A DNA stretch of 64,000 bases from Thauera chlorobenzoica (lineage in GTDB: Bacteria > Pseudomonadota > Gammaproteobacteria > Burkholderiales > Rhodocyclaceae). Positions 1 to 9,230 of this stretch are shown one piece after another. Each line of letters starts with the position of its first letter. The stretch's first letter is position 1. The DNA lies in NCBI RefSeq assembly GCF_001922305.1, contig NZ_CP018839.1, positions 2,728,001 through 2,792,000 on the forward strand, given 5' to 3'. The notes under the pieces were generated by a model that made no database searches, was not told the origin of the DNA, and saw nothing but the letters and a program-made list of their open reading frames with translations. Made by a program: the position numbers and the translations under genes.

Positions 1-260
1 GTTTCCGGTATCCCTCGGGAGGGCTAGTGCGGGACAATGTCTCCGCCCGGCGGCGCTCGAAGGCGGGACGCCGTTCTCCGCTGCCGGCTGGGCGCGATGT
101 CGCTGCCTTGCGCGCCGGGTTATTGTGCATCATCTTCGCATGCAGCCATATGCTCTTCTGGGTGCAGGCGATGACGGAGGGCAAACCGAAGCAAAAGAGG
201 TCGGCATTCATATGGCCGTAAAATCGGAAACGGCAATTCAATTTATTTTTATAATCGATA
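1..260. other. leading region with no supported gene
   Basis: Short open frames exist on both strands, but none resembles a known family or has a convincing ribosome binding site. The last part (about 225-258) turns AT-rich just before the first real gene and could hold its promoter. The end of an upstream gene may lie outside the window. Confidence 0.5.
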
Positions 261-1025
261 ATGCAGCTCGACTTCACCGGAATCGACTCGTTGCCTGGAT
301 TCTTGCCGAATCGTTTTGCCGAGCCTCCGGAGGCGATCGGCGCGGGGCGTTGCCGGGAACATGCTGGTCGGTGGTTGCGTCGCGCTGCGCTGGTGCTCGC
401 GGTTGGGGTGGCGGTGTTTCCGGCGCACGGCCGCGGGCCGGCGGACGTGCTGCTCGGCGGCGTATTTGGCAGCAAGGCGGTGCTTGTCATCGACGGCGGG
501 CTGCCGCAAACCCTAGCGGTCGGGCAGCTCAGCGCCGAGGGCGTGCGTCTGCTTGCCGCCGGGGAGAGTACGGCGGTTGTCGAGCATGAGGGCGCGGTGA
601 TCCATCTGCGCCTGGGCGAGTTCGGAGTCCGTGCTGCGCGACATGAGGGAGGGGGGCGCTCTTTTTCCGTGCAGGCCGATGCGCAGGGGCATTTTTTTGC
701 TCCCGGAAAGGTCAATGGCGTGGATGTGGAGATGCTCGTGGATACTGGCGCGACTCTGGTTTCCATGGGGCGGGCTCATGCGGACCGTCTGGGCCTGAAC
801 TATTCAGCGGCGCGCAGGGTCGCTGCTGCCAGTGCAAGCGGTACGGTCGGAGGCTGGGTGGTTCGGCTGGAACGCGTCGAGGTGGCGGCTTTGCGCCTGC
901 AAGATGTCGAAGCCCTGGTGCTGGACTCCGAGCTGCCGTATGTGTTGTTGGGAATGAGTTTTCTCAACCGTGTCCAATGGCAGCGCGATGGACGGACCCT
1001 CCGCTTCGCACGCCAAGACGATTGA
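261..1025 (+). CDS. retropepsin-like aspartic protease (TIGR02281-type clan AA), probably periplasmic
   Basis: The C-terminal half resembles the bacterial single-domain aspartic proteases of clan AA. The hallmark DTGAT is at residues 161-165, in the context MLVDTGATLVSMG, and a second conserved hydrophobic-Gly segment (VLLGMSFLNR) lies near the C-terminus. These proteins normally act as homodimers, each contributing one Asp. A basic-hydrophobic stretch at about residues 39-56 (WLRRAALVLAVGVAVFPAHG) looks like a signal peptide. The first 37 residues are therefore suspect, and the true start may be an in-frame TTG at 375 or GTG at 393. The middle (residues 60-130) has no recognised domain. The substrate cannot be told from the sequence. 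The family assignment is firm and the start is uncertain. Confidence 0.8.
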   Translation: MQLDFTGIDSLPGFLPNRFAEPPEAIGAGRCREHAGRWLRRAALVLAVGVAVFPAHGRGPADVLLGGVFGSKAVLVIDGGLPQTLAVGQLSAEGVRLLAAGESTAVVEHEGAVIHLRLGEFGVRAARHEGGGRSFSVQADAQGHFFAPGKVNGVDVEMLVDTGATLVSMGRAHADRLGLNYSAARRVAAASASGTVGGWVVRLERVEVAALRLQDVEALVLDSELPYVLLGMSFLNRVQWQRDGRTLRFARQDD

Positions 1026-1062
1026 GCACTCTTCTTTCGCGCACACATGATCTTCGCGGCGA

Positions 1063-1731
1063 ATGCCGCTCATTTCCTGGTCCATGAAAATGCAGCTTCC
1101 TGCTTCGAATCCGCCTTCCGTTGATATCGACGCCTTGAAAGCACGGCTCTCCGTTGCCGGGCGAGGGGGCAGGCACGGGGACTGGCCCGGCATCGAGCAG
1201 GTCGGGGCGCACACCCCGGCGGCCGTCCTGGTTCCCGTCGTCGCGCATGAAAGGGATTTGTCCGTGCTCCTGACCAAGCGCACCGCACACCTCCATCACC
1301 ACCCCGGCCAGATCAGCTTTCCCGGAGGGCGGGTCGAAGAGAACGATTCTTCTCCAGTGGATACCGCCTTGCGCGAGACCGAGGAGGAGATCGGCCTCTA
1401 CAGCCGTCAGGTGGAGTTGCTCTGTGCACTGCCGGATTACTTTACCGGTACGGGTTTCCGGATCACGCCGGTGGTGGGGCTGGTCCATCCTCCGTTCGAA
1501 CTGAAGCTCGACGCCTTCGAGGTGGCCGAGGCGTTCGAGGTGCCGTTGTCGCATTTCCTCGATCCCGCCAACCACCAGCGCCACAGCATGGTCCACGAGG
1601 GGCGCCTGCGCTATTACCATGCCATGCCGTACAAGGGCTACTACATCTGGGGGGCGACCGCGGGAATCCTGATGTCCCTGTACCGCACCCTGTGCGGCGA
1701 TGCGGCGATGCCGGTGCGGGACGAGGGGTGA
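1063..1731 (+). CDS. NUDIX hydrolase, CoA pyrophosphatase type
   Basis: The complete Nudix box GX5EX7REUXEEXGU is at residues 88-112, from GGRVEEN to RETEEEIGL. It supplies the metal-binding glutamates for cleaving a nucleoside diphosphate linked to another group. The preceding LLTKRTAHLHHHPGQISFPGG is the UPF0035 signature of CoA-specific Nudix proteins (E. coli NudL/YeaB, yeast Pcd1), so hydrolysis of CoA to 4'-phosphopantetheine and 3',5'-ADP is the likely activity. Length is normal for the family at about 200 residues. In-frame ATGs at 1084 and 1090 are equally plausible starts because no strong ribosome binding site precedes any of them. It lies 37 bp after the protease gene and may be co-transcribed. 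Confidence 0.87.
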   Translation: MPLISWSMKMQLPASNPPSVDIDALKARLSVAGRGGRHGDWPGIEQVGAHTPAAVLVPVVAHERDLSVLLTKRTAHLHHHPGQISFPGGRVEENDSSPVDTALRETEEEIGLYSRQVELLCALPDYFTGTGFRITPVVGLVHPPFELKLDAFEVAEAFEVPLSHFLDPANHQRHSMVHEGRLRYYHAMPYKGYYIWGATAGILMSLYRTLCGDAAMPVRDEG

Positions 1732-1807
1732 GCGCCGGGCTTTGTGATATCTTCCGCGCCGGTTTGTTCCGCATCCACCCGCTGGCCGTTTTCCGTTCCC
1801 ATCCCCG

Positions 1808-2737
1808 ATGACGCTGTTGACCTTGATCCTCGTACTGCTGCTGGAGCAGGCGCGCCCATTGCCACTCCGGCGCTGGGTGCTCGCTCCGCTGCGCAGGGTG
1901 ATGGCGATGACTGGCGGGGGCGGCGGCGATGCCCCGGTGTGGACGGTTCGCGCAAGGTGGTTCGTGTTGACGGGCGCCGGCACCCTGGGTTCTGCGCTGG
2001 CGTACTGGCTGCTGTGGGAACTGCATCCGGCACTCGCCTTCGGCTTTAATGTCGTGGCCTTGTATTTCGCCATGGGCTTTCGCCAGGAAAGCCGTTTTTT
2101 CACCGGGATTCACGTCGCCTTGCGTCTGGGCGAGATCGATCGTGCGCGTACGCTGCTGGGGCAGTGGCGCGGCGGGCAGTATCCGGATGCGAGCGCCAGC
2201 GAAATCGCCCGCCTGGCGATCGAAAAGGCGCTGGTGTCGGCGCACCGCACGGTGTTCGGTGTGGGCTTCTGGTTCGTCCTCATGCCCGGCCCGAGCGGTG
2301 CGCTGATGTACCGGCTGGCGCGTTTCCTGGCGGAAGAACCGGACGCCTGGGGGCGTGTTGCCGGCGCGGATGCGGGTAAAGGGTTCGCCCAGCGCGGGTT
2401 CGATTTCATCGATGCCGCGCCGGTGCGCCTGACCGCCGCGGTGTTCTCGGTGATGGGCAATTTCGAGGACGCGATCTACTGCTGGCGCTCGCAGGCAGTG
2501 CTGTGGCCGGAGAGGTCGTCGGCTATACTGATTGCTTGTGGCGGCGGTGCGCTGGGGGTACGCCTCGGCATGCCGGTCCATGAATCCGGCGCAATCGTCG
2601 ACCGCCCCGAAATGGGCCTGGGCGACGACGCGAACGTCGATCACATGCAAAGCACAGTAGGCCTGGTATGGCGGGCACTGCTCGTGTGTCTGTTCCTGCT
2701 CGCCTTGCTCGGCGCTGCCGGGTGGGTCGGTGGGTAA
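1808..2737 (+). CDS. CobD/CbiB-family membrane protein
   Basis: The protein has the layout of the CobD/CbiB family: an N-terminal hydrophobic helix, hydrophobic segments at about residues 50-90, 145-175 and 280-309, and the loop motif near VGFWFVLMPGPSGALMYRLARFLAEE. CbiB condenses adenosylcobyric acid with aminopropanol phosphate at the inner membrane. No other cobalamin gene is nearby, and betaproteobacteria carry divergent homologues annotated only as CobD/CbiB family, so a role in cobalamin synthesis is inference. It ends 28 bp before the thiolase start. No clear ribosome binding site is visible. Confidence 0.72.
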   Translation: MTLLTLILVLLLEQARPLPLRRWVLAPLRRVMAMTGGGGGDAPVWTVRARWFVLTGAGTLGSALAYWLLWELHPALAFGFNVVALYFAMGFRQESRFFTGIHVALRLGEIDRARTLLGQWRGGQYPDASASEIARLAIEKALVSAHRTVFGVGFWFVLMPGPSGALMYRLARFLAEEPDAWGRVAGADAGKGFAQRGFDFIDAAPVRLTAAVFSVMGNFEDAIYCWRSQAVLWPERSSAILIACGGGALGVRLGMPVHESGAIVDRPEMGLGDDANVDHMQSTVGLVWRALLVCLFLLALLGAAGWVGG

Positions 2738-2765
2738 CGCGCTTTTTCCTGATAGGGAGCTGGTT

Positions 2766-3947
2766 ATGGCAAATCGTGAAGTCGTTGTTCTGAGTGCGGT
2801 CCGTTCCGCGGTGGGGGGCTTCAATGGCTCGCTGAAAGACATGGAGCCCTGCGAGCTGGGCGCGGTGGTGGCGAAGGAAGCGTTCGCCCGCGCCGGCGTC
2901 GACCCGAAGGCAGTGTCTTTCGCCGCCGTTGGCAACTGCATTCCGACCGACTCCCGTTATCCGTACGTCGCCCGCGTGGCGACGATCAACGCCGGCATGG
3001 CGATGGATTCGGTGGCCTTCGCGGTGAACCGCCTGTGCGGTTCGGCGCAGCAGGCCGTCGTCAGTGCCGCGCAGGCGATCATGCTGGGTGATGCCGACTA
3101 CGCTGTCGGCGGCGGCGTGGAAGTGATGTCGCGTGGTGCCTATCTGATGCCGACGCTGCGCAGTGGCGCGCGCATGGGCGACACGAAGGCGATCGATGCG
3201 ATGGTCGCGGTGCTGACCGACCCCTTCGGCGTCGGCCACATGGGGATCACCGCCGAAAACCTGTGCACCAAGTGGGGGATCTCGCGGGAAGAACAGGACG
3301 CGTTCGCGCTGGAGTCGCAGAAGCGCGCTGCGGCGGCGATCGCCGACGGCCGTTTCAAGGGCCAGATCGTCCCGATCAGCTTCGAGACCCGCAAGGGCAC
3401 GGTGGTGTTCGACACCGACGAGCATCCGCGCATGACCACCCTGGAAGCACTGGCCAAGATGAAGCCGGCGTTCAAGAAGGACGGCTCGGTCACCGCCGGC
3501 AATGCCTCCGGGATCAACGACGCCGCGGCCTTCCTGGTGCTGGCCGATGCCGCCAAGGCCGCCGCGGCGGGCCAGAAGCCGATCGCCCGCCTGGTTTCCT
3601 ACGCCATCGCCGGGGTCCCGAACGACGTCATGGGCGAGGGTCCGATCCCCGCCACCCGGCTCGCGCTGCAGCGCGCCGGCCTGACGCTCGACCAGATCGA
3701 CGTGATCGAGTCCAACGAAGCGTTTGCCGCCCAGTCGATCGCGGTGAATCGCGGCCTGGAGCTGGACGCGGCGAAGGTCAACCCGAACGGCGGCGCCATT
3801 TCGCTGGGCCACCCGGTGGGTGCGACCGGTGCGGTGATCATCACCAAGCTGCTCCACGAGCTGATCCGCAGCAACGGCCGTTACGGCCTCGCGACCATGT
3901 GCATCGGCGGTGGCCAGGGCATCACCACGGTGTGGGAACGCGTCTAA
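2766..3947 (+). CDS. acetyl-CoA C-acyltransferase (thiolase, beta-ketothiolase type)
   Basis: A 393-residue thiolase. The acyl-accepting Cys91 sits in RLCGSAQQAV. The C-terminal catalytic elements are NEAFAAQ, GGAISLGHPVGATGA (His) and CIGGGQG (Cys). Thiolases interconvert two acyl-CoAs with a 3-ketoacyl-CoA plus CoA, serving beta-oxidation, ketone metabolism or polyhydroxyalkanoate precursor supply. The N-terminal pattern is close to BktB-like enzymes, but substrate range cannot be read from the sequence. ATG 2766 is chosen because AGGGAG lies just upstream. An earlier in-frame start at 2730 would overlap the preceding gene. A strong bidirectional hairpin follows. Confidence 0.93.
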   Translation: MANREVVVLSAVRSAVGGFNGSLKDMEPCELGAVVAKEAFARAGVDPKAVSFAAVGNCIPTDSRYPYVARVATINAGMAMDSVAFAVNRLCGSAQQAVVSAAQAIMLGDADYAVGGGVEVMSRGAYLMPTLRSGARMGDTKAIDAMVAVLTDPFGVGHMGITAENLCTKWGISREEQDAFALESQKRAAAAIADGRFKGQIVPISFETRKGTVVFDTDEHPRMTTLEALAKMKPAFKKDGSVTAGNASGINDAAAFLVLADAAKAAAAGQKPIARLVSYAIAGVPNDVMGEGPIPATRLALQRAGLTLDQIDVIESNEAFAAQSIAVNRGLELDAAKVNPNGGAISLGHPVGATGAVIITKLLHELIRSNGRYGLATMCIGGGQGITTVWERV

Positions 3948-3964
3948 GCGCGCTTTCCTCCACG

Positions 3965-4003
3965 AAAAAAACCGCGCGGCCGCAAGGCTTGCGCGGTTTT
4001 TTC
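3965..4003. terminator. bidirectional rho-independent terminator between thiolase and msrB
   Basis: A-run plus CCGCGC (3966-3977) pairs perfectly with GCGCGG plus T-run (3991-4002). The symmetric A and T tracts let it work for both converging transcripts. Confidence 0.85.
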
Positions 4004-4040
4004 GCTTATGGCGTGGTTCTTTTCTCGGGCGGTCGGGGGG

Positions 4041-4451
4041 CTAAGGTTTCCCGTCGGGGTCCTTTTCCAGCCTGATCGACACTGAGTTGATGCAGTAGCG
4101 CAAGCCGGTGGGCTGGGGGCCGTCATCGAAGACGTGACCGAGGTGGGCGCCGCACTGCTGGCACAGCACTTCGGTGCGCACCATGAAATGGCTGCGATCG
4201 ACGGCGGTGTCGAGGTTGCCGGGCTCGGCCGCCGTCCAGAAGCTGGGCCAGCCGCAGCCGGCGTCGAACTTGTGCTCGGAGCGGAACAGCGGGGCTCCGC
4301 AGCACACGCAGCGGTAGCCTCCCTTGTCCCATGTATTCCAGTACTCGCCGCTGAAGGCCGGCTCGGTGCCTTTGCCCCGGGCAACGCGGTACTGCAGGTC
4401 GGTCAGTTGGGCACGCCATTCGGCGTCGCTTTTTTCGATCTTGCGGTTCAT
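4041..4451 (-). CDS. msrB: peptide-methionine (R)-S-oxide reductase
   Basis: A 136-residue MsrB that repairs the R epimer of methionine sulfoxide in proteins. Two CxxC pairs (CVCC and CQQC) form the structural zinc site. The catalytic cysteine sits in [10 protein letters not shown], and the substrate-pocket motif CGWPSFW is present. It has no signal peptide, so it should be cytoplasmic. The gene runs opposite to the thiolase and begins 3 bp after the stop of the upstream DUF2863 gene, which suggests a shared transcript. Length is typical of stand-alone MsrB. Confidence 0.95.
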   Translation of the reverse strand: MNRKIEKSDAEWRAQLTDLQYRVARGKGTEPAFSGEYWNTWDKGGYRCVCCGAPLFRSEHKFDAGCGWPSFWTAAEPGNLDTAVDRSHFMVRTEVLCQQCGAHLGHVFDDGPQPTGLRYCINSVSIRLEKDPDGKP

Positions 4452-4454
4452 CGT

Positions 4455-5624
4455 CTAGTGCAGATGCCGCGGCATCTGTTCCGAATGCTCCTCGGGCATT
4501 TCCGCATGAACCACTTCGCCTTCGGAGGAGGGATAGAGCGGGGCGCCGCAGTCATCGCAATACTCGAGCGGAAACTGGTGCTCGAGGATCACGACGTCGC
4601 TGACACCGGATTCGCGCAGCACGGCTTCGATCTGTGCAGGACTGTCGGTGCTGTCGTCCTCGGCGCCGAGCAGGGGCCAGACGACGCCATGCACGACCTG
4701 ATCGTGTCCGTGCACGGTGAGGCCGATGCGGTATTCCTCGAGATCCCGATCCCAGAACGGGGCGATCACGGCGCGCAGGTTGGCCGCCGGGGTTTCCAGT
4801 GTGGTGGCGAGGAAGGCGACCGAGGCGCGGACCGAGTACGGGCGGCTGTCCGTGTCGGCCGTGCGGCTGGCGGCGAAGTAGGATTCCGGCAAAACCAGCT
4901 CGATGGCGCAGCCCGGGAGCAGGGGGGCCAGGCAGGCGCCGCCCTGGGTGCGCCACTGGTCGCGTGCGGTGTCCCGGCTGCCGTCGGCTTCCTGCCAGCG
5001 GAACAGGGCCTGGCCGTGGGGCGTGGCGACCGCGGCGAGCAGGTAGCGGGTGTCGGACAGGAACTGCGCGGTCTCGGGCATGCCTTCGGTGTCGACATGC
5101 AGGTCCTGGTTGTCGAGCGCGGCGGCGCCGATCGTCTTGGCGAACTCGGCAGTGGCGCAATAGCCCTGCGGCAGCTGGTCGGGGCTGAAGAGGAAGTCGG
5201 CGACCGACAGCCGTGCCCCCTTTGCCAGCACATGGGCCTGGAGATGGACGCGCAGGTTGGCGAGCACTGCGGGTGGAATCGAGGTGGCAGGAATGCGATA
5301 GCGCGACCAGGCGAGCACCGGCGCGGCAATCAGGACGACTTCGTGCGTGTCGGAAGCCTTGGCGGCACATTCGGCGCGCGACTCGATCTGGTCGGCGAGC
5401 TCGTCGTAAGCCCGCGGTTCGGCGCTGTGGAGGCGGTCGAGTGCGGCGTTGAGGGCGCTTTCCTCGTGGTTTGCGAGTGCCTCGTCGAGGGTGGCGGCCA
5501 GTTGCTGGTCCCAGTACCGGTCTTCGACCCGGCTGCCTGAATCGGCCAGGCCGTTGGCGAGCCAGACGAGTTGTTCGGCGATGCGGCCGAGGCCGCCACG
5601 GCGCTTGAGGCGCGTTCTTTTCAT
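4455..5624 (-). CDS. DUF2863 family protein
   Basis: Matches what I recall of DUF2863, a family of about 390 residues largely restricted to betaproteobacteria. The start is basic (MKRTRLKRRGG), followed by a conserved ADSGSRVEDRYWD segment. A CDDCGAPLYPS motif near the C-terminus could bind metal, and the tail is His/Glu-rich. No catalytic motif is recognisable and no function is known to me. The 3' end lies 3 bp from msrB, so the two are probably co-expressed. The C-terminal CxxC is the only hint of a redox or zinc-binding role. Confidence 0.75.
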   Translation of the reverse strand: MKRTRLKRRGGLGRIAEQLVWLANGLADSGSRVEDRYWDQQLAATLDEALANHEESALNAALDRLHSAEPRAYDELADQIESRAECAAKASDTHEVVLIAAPVLAWSRYRIPATSIPPAVLANLRVHLQAHVLAKGARLSVADFLFSPDQLPQGYCATAEFAKTIGAAALDNQDLHVDTEGMPETAQFLSDTRYLLAAVATPHGQALFRWQEADGSRDTARDQWRTQGGACLAPLLPGCAIELVLPESYFAASRTADTDSRPYSVRASVAFLATTLETPAANLRAVIAPFWDRDLEEYRIGLTVHGHDQVVHGVVWPLLGAEDDSTDSPAQIEAVLRESGVSDVVILEHQFPLEYCDDCGAPLYPSSEGEVVHAEMPEEHSEQMPRHLH

Positions 5625-5775
5625 GGGATGTCCTGTTGCTGTTCGGGGCGGACCGGGGCAGGCCCGGCCTGCATGAAATCGTATTCTAGCCGAAGGACGT
5701 GTTCGCGCTGACGGAGGGGCGACGGGAGGCAGGGTTGCGGCCCGTCCGGACCGGGCCCGACTTTGTGCGGCGGGG

Positions 5776-6609
5776 TCAGAAGCCGGGACGGTTGAGACGG
5801 ATGGTCTGCAGGATGGTGGCCGATATCTCCTCGATGGACTTGGTCGTCGATTCCAGCCAGCGGATGTTTTCGCGGCGCATCAGCTTGTGTGCCGCTTCGA
5901 TCTCGTAGCGGCAGTTGTCGAGCGCGGCGTAGCGGCTGTTGGGGCGGCGTTCCTGGCGGATCTGGGACAGACGCTCGGGAGCGATGGTGAGGCCGAAGAG
6001 CTTGTTGCGGTAGCGGTGCAGCTCGCCGGGCAGCTTGTTGCGTTCGAAGTCTTCCGGGATCAGCGGGTAGTTGGCGGCCTTGACCCCGAACTGCATCGCC
6101 AGGTACAGGCTGGTGGGCGTCTTGCCCGAACGCGATACGCCGACCAGGATGACGTCGGCCTCGGCCAGTTCGCCGTCGCTGGAGACGCCGTCGTCGTGGG
6201 CCATGGCGAAGTTGATCGCCTCGATGCGGTGCTTGTAGTTGAGGCTGTCGGCGATGCCGTGGAAGCGGCCGACGGCGTGGGTGGAGCGTTCGCCCAGTTC
6301 GGTTTCGAGCGGGCCGATGAAGCGTTCGAAGAGGTCGAGGAACAGGGCGTCGGCTTGATGCAGTGCAGCAATACTGTCTTCGTTGACCAGGGTGCTGAAC
6401 ACGATCGGGCGCACGCCGTCTTCGGCTGCGGCCTCGCGGATCTGGCCGGCGCACTCGATGGCCTTGTCGATGTTGTCCACGAAAGGGGCGCGAACCTGCT
6501 TGAAACTGCGCTCGGGAAACTGGGCGAGCAGGCTGTGGCCAAGGGTTTCGGCGGTGATGCCGGTGCCGTCCGAGACGAAGAAGATGGTGCGTGGGCGCGT
6601 GTCGCTCAT
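5776..6609 (-). CDS. ppsR: phosphoenolpyruvate synthase regulatory protein (bifunctional kinase/pyrophosphorylase)
   Basis: A DUF299 family protein. It inactivates PEP synthase by ADP-dependent phosphorylation of a threonine near the catalytic histidine and reactivates it by Pi-dependent dephosphorylation. Visible signatures are the N-terminal [19 protein letters not shown] and the P-loop-like [15 protein letters not shown] around residues 150-165. ATG 6609 gives the usual 277-residue length and the standard [11 protein letters not shown] start. Its target ppsA is divergent, 128 bp away, the classic arrangement. The shared intergenic region has an AT-rich patch at about 6680-6720 likely to hold both promoters. 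Confidence 0.95.
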   Translation of the reverse strand: MSDTRPRTIFFVSDGTGITAETLGHSLLAQFPERSFKQVRAPFVDNIDKAIECAGQIREAAAEDGVRPIVFSTLVNEDSIAALHQADALFLDLFERFIGPLETELGERSTHAVGRFHGIADSLNYKHRIEAINFAMAHDDGVSSDGELAEADVILVGVSRSGKTPTSLYLAMQFGVKAANYPLIPEDFERNKLPGELHRYRNKLFGLTIAPERLSQIRQERRPNSRYAALDNCRYEIEAAHKLMRRENIRWLESTTKSIEEISATILQTIRLNRPGF

Positions 6610-6737
6610 GGTGTCTGTCCTGTGGCTGGGGCATCCGGCGTGCTGCGGCATTGGGGCAAACCCTGCGGTGCGGCGCAGCACAAAAAAACGTTAGAATTGC
6701 ATTTTGCTGTCTATCCAAAATTTTCGGAAGGCCACCC

Positions 6738-9104
6738 ATGACCCGTTACGTGATCCCCTTCAACGAACTGCGCATGACCGATGTGGAACAGGTCGGCGGC
6801 AAGAATGCCTCGCTGGGCGAGATGATCAGCCAGTTGCCTGCCAGCGTTCGGGTTCCGGGGGGCTTCGCGACCACGGCCGAGGCCTACCGCGAGTTCCTCG
6901 CCCACGATGGCCTCGCCGAGCGCATCAATGCCGCGCTCGATGCCCTCGATGTGGATGACGTCGATGCGCTGGCGAAGACCGGCGCGCAGATCCGCCAATG
7001 GATCGTCGACCTGCCTTTCCCGGCCAGGCTCGAAACCGAGATCAAGGCCGCCTACGAGGCGATCACCGCCGAGGGCGAAGGCAGCTTCGCGGTGCGCTCG
7101 TCGGCGACCGCGGAAGACCTGCCGGACGCCTCCTTCGCCGGCCAGCAGGAAACCTTCCTCAACATCCACGGCTACGAGAACATCCTGCACGCGATGAAGG
7201 AAGTGTTCGCCTCGCTGTACAACGACCGCGCGATCGCCTACCGCGTGCACAAGAACTTCGCCCACGCCGACGTGGCGCTGTCGGCCGGGGTGCAGCGCAT
7301 GGTGCGTTCCGACACCGGGGCCTCGGGGGTGATGTTCTCGATCGACACCGAATCGGGCTTCGATCAGGTGGTGTTCATCACCGCATCTTATGGCCTCGGC
7401 GAAACGGTGGTGCAGGGCGCGGTCAATCCTGACGAGTTCTATGTGCACAAGCCCACCCTGGCGCTGGGCAAGCCGGCGATCATCCGCCGCAACCTGGGCT
7501 CGAAGCTGATCAAGATGGTGTTCACCGACAAGGCCGTGGCCGGCAAGTCGGTGCGCACGGTGGATGTGCCCGAAGCCGAGCGCAACCGTTTCTCGCTCAC
7601 CGACGCCGACGTTCTCGAACTCGCCCGCTATGCGGTGATCATCGAGCGGCACTACGGCCGGCCGATGGACATCGAGTGGGGCAAGGACGGCGATGACGGC
7701 AAGCTCTACATCCTGCAGGCGCGCCCGGAAACGGTGAAGAGCCAGGACAGCGGCCTGGTGATGGAGAAGTACCGCCTCAAGCAGTACGGCAAGGCGCTCA
7801 CCCATGGCCGCGCGATCGGCCAGAAGATCGGCGCCGGTGTGGTGCGCATCGTCGGCGACGCCTCCGAGATGAACCGCGTCCAGGCTGGCGACGTCCTCGT
7901 CACCGACATGACCGACCCCAACTGGGAGCCGGTGATGAAGCGCGCCAGCGCGATCGTCACCAACCGCGGCGGCCGCACCTGCCATGCGGCGATCATCGCC
8001 CGCGAACTCGGCATCCCGGCGATCGTCGGCTGCGGCAACGCCACCGAAGTGCTGCAGGAAGGCGAGTCGGTCACCGTGTCCTGCGCCGAGGGCGACACCG
8101 GCTATGTGTATCGCGGCAAGCTCGACTACGAGGTCATCACCACCGACATGGGCAACCTGCCCGAGATTCCGGTGAAGATCATGATGAACGTGGGCAATCC
8201 CGAGCTCGCCTTCGAGTTCGCGCAGATTCCCAACGGCGGCGTCGGCCTGGCGCGCCTGGAGTTCGTCATCAACAACATGATCGGCATCCACCCGAAGGCG
8301 ATCCTCGACCTCGGCCAGGTGCCGGCCAGCCTGCGCGACGAGATCAACCGCCGCTCGCGCGGCTACGCCACGCCCAAGCAGTTCTTCATCGAGAAGCTGG
8401 TCGAGGGCGTGGCCACGATCGCCGCGGCCTTCTACCCGAAGCCGGTGATCGTGCGCATGTCCGACTTCAAGTCGAACGAGTACCGCAAGCTGCTCGGCGG
8501 CGAGATCTACGAGCCGGAAGAAGAAAACCCGATGCTCGGCTTCCGTGGCGCCTCGCGCTACATCGCCCACAGCTTCCGCGACTGCTTCGAGATGGAAGTG
8601 GCGGCGATGAAGAAGGTGAGGAACGAACTCGGCCTCACCAACGTGCAGATCATGATCCCCTTCGTGCGCAACGTCGAAGAGGCGGCGGGCGTGGTCGAAC
8701 TGCTGGCCGAGCACGGCCTCAAGCGCGGCGTGAACGACCTCAAGCTGATCATGATGTGCGAGATTCCATCCAACGCGATCCTCGCCGAGCAGTTCCTGCA
8801 GCACTTCGACGGTTTTTCGATCGGCTCCAACGACCTCACCCAGCTCACCCTGGGGCTGGACCGCGACTCGGGCCTGGTGGCGCACGCCTTCGACGAGCGC
8901 GACCAGGCGGTGAAGCAGCTGCTGTCGATGTCGATCAAGGCGGCAAACCGTCTCGGCAAGTATGTCGGCATCTGCGGCCAGGGCCCGTCGGACCATGCGG
9001 ATTTCGCCGAGTGGCTGATGGACGAAGGCATTCAGACCATTTCGCTGAACCCCGACACGGTCGTCGACACCTGGCTCAAGCTCGCCGCGCACCGTCAGCA
9101 GTAA
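6738..9104 (+). CDS. ppsA: phosphoenolpyruvate synthase
   Basis: A 788-residue PEP synthase, converting pyruvate, ATP and water to PEP, AMP and phosphate at the start of gluconeogenesis. Domain order is the N-terminal ATP-grasp-like PPDK domain ([32 protein letters not shown]), the swivelling phosphohistidine domain with [18 protein letters not shown] (catalytic His416), and a C-terminal PEP/pyruvate-binding TIM barrel (ending [19 protein letters not shown] and [12 protein letters not shown]). ATG 6738 is chosen over longer in-frame options because it gives the family N-terminus and clears the divergent ppsR gene. Together with acs and the symporters nearby it fits growth on acetate or other gluconeogenic substrates. 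Confidence 0.97.
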   Translation: MTRYVIPFNELRMTDVEQVGGKNASLGEMISQLPASVRVPGGFATTAEAYREFLAHDGLAERINAALDALDVDDVDALAKTGAQIRQWIVDLPFPARLETEIKAAYEAITAEGEGSFAVRSSATAEDLPDASFAGQQETFLNIHGYENILHAMKEVFASLYNDRAIAYRVHKNFAHADVALSAGVQRMVRSDTGASGVMFSIDTESGFDQVVFITASYGLGETVVQGAVNPDEFYVHKPTLALGKPAIIRRNLGSKLIKMVFTDKAVAGKSVRTVDVPEAERNRFSLTDADVLELARYAVIIERHYGRPMDIEWGKDGDDGKLYILQARPETVKSQDSGLVMEKYRLKQYGKALTHGRAIGQKIGAGVVRIVGDASEMNRVQAGDVLVTDMTDPNWEPVMKRASAIVTNRGGRTCHAAIIARELGIPAIVGCGNATEVLQEGESVTVSCAEGDTGYVYRGKLDYEVITTDMGNLPEIPVKIMMNVGNPELAFEFAQIPNGGVGLARLEFVINNMIGIHPKAILDLGQVPASLRDEINRRSRGYATPKQFFIEKLVEGVATIAAAFYPKPVIVRMSDFKSNEYRKLLGGEIYEPEEENPMLGFRGASRYIAHSFRDCFEMEVAAMKKVRNELGLTNVQIMIPFVRNVEEAAGVVELLAEHGLKRGVNDLKLIMMCEIPSNAILAEQFLQHFDGFSIGSNDLTQLTLGLDRDSGLVAHAFDERDQAVKQLLSMSIKAANRLGKYVGICGQGPSDHADFAEWLMDEGIQTISLNPDTVVDTWLKLAAHRQQ

Positions 9105-9135
9105 GGCCGGCGCAGCGCTGCACATTAGGTCGCTG

Positions 9136-9158
9136 AACCGCCCTTCGGGGCGGTTTTT
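9136..9158 (+). terminator. rho-independent terminator of ppsA
   Basis: CCGCCC (9138-9143), a TTCG tetraloop and GGGCGG (9148-9153), followed by TTTTT. Confidence 0.9.
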
Positions 9159-9230
9159 GCGTCTACGATAGCGATGATGCACCTGCCCGGAACAAGCGCA
9201 TAATGTGCCCGTCCTGGAACGGGCTGGCTC

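Noticed and set aside
125..589. A 154-codon frame overlapping the protease gene start
   Set aside because: It is rich in Arg, Ala and Gly, has no domain, and overlaps the better-supported aspartic protease frame.
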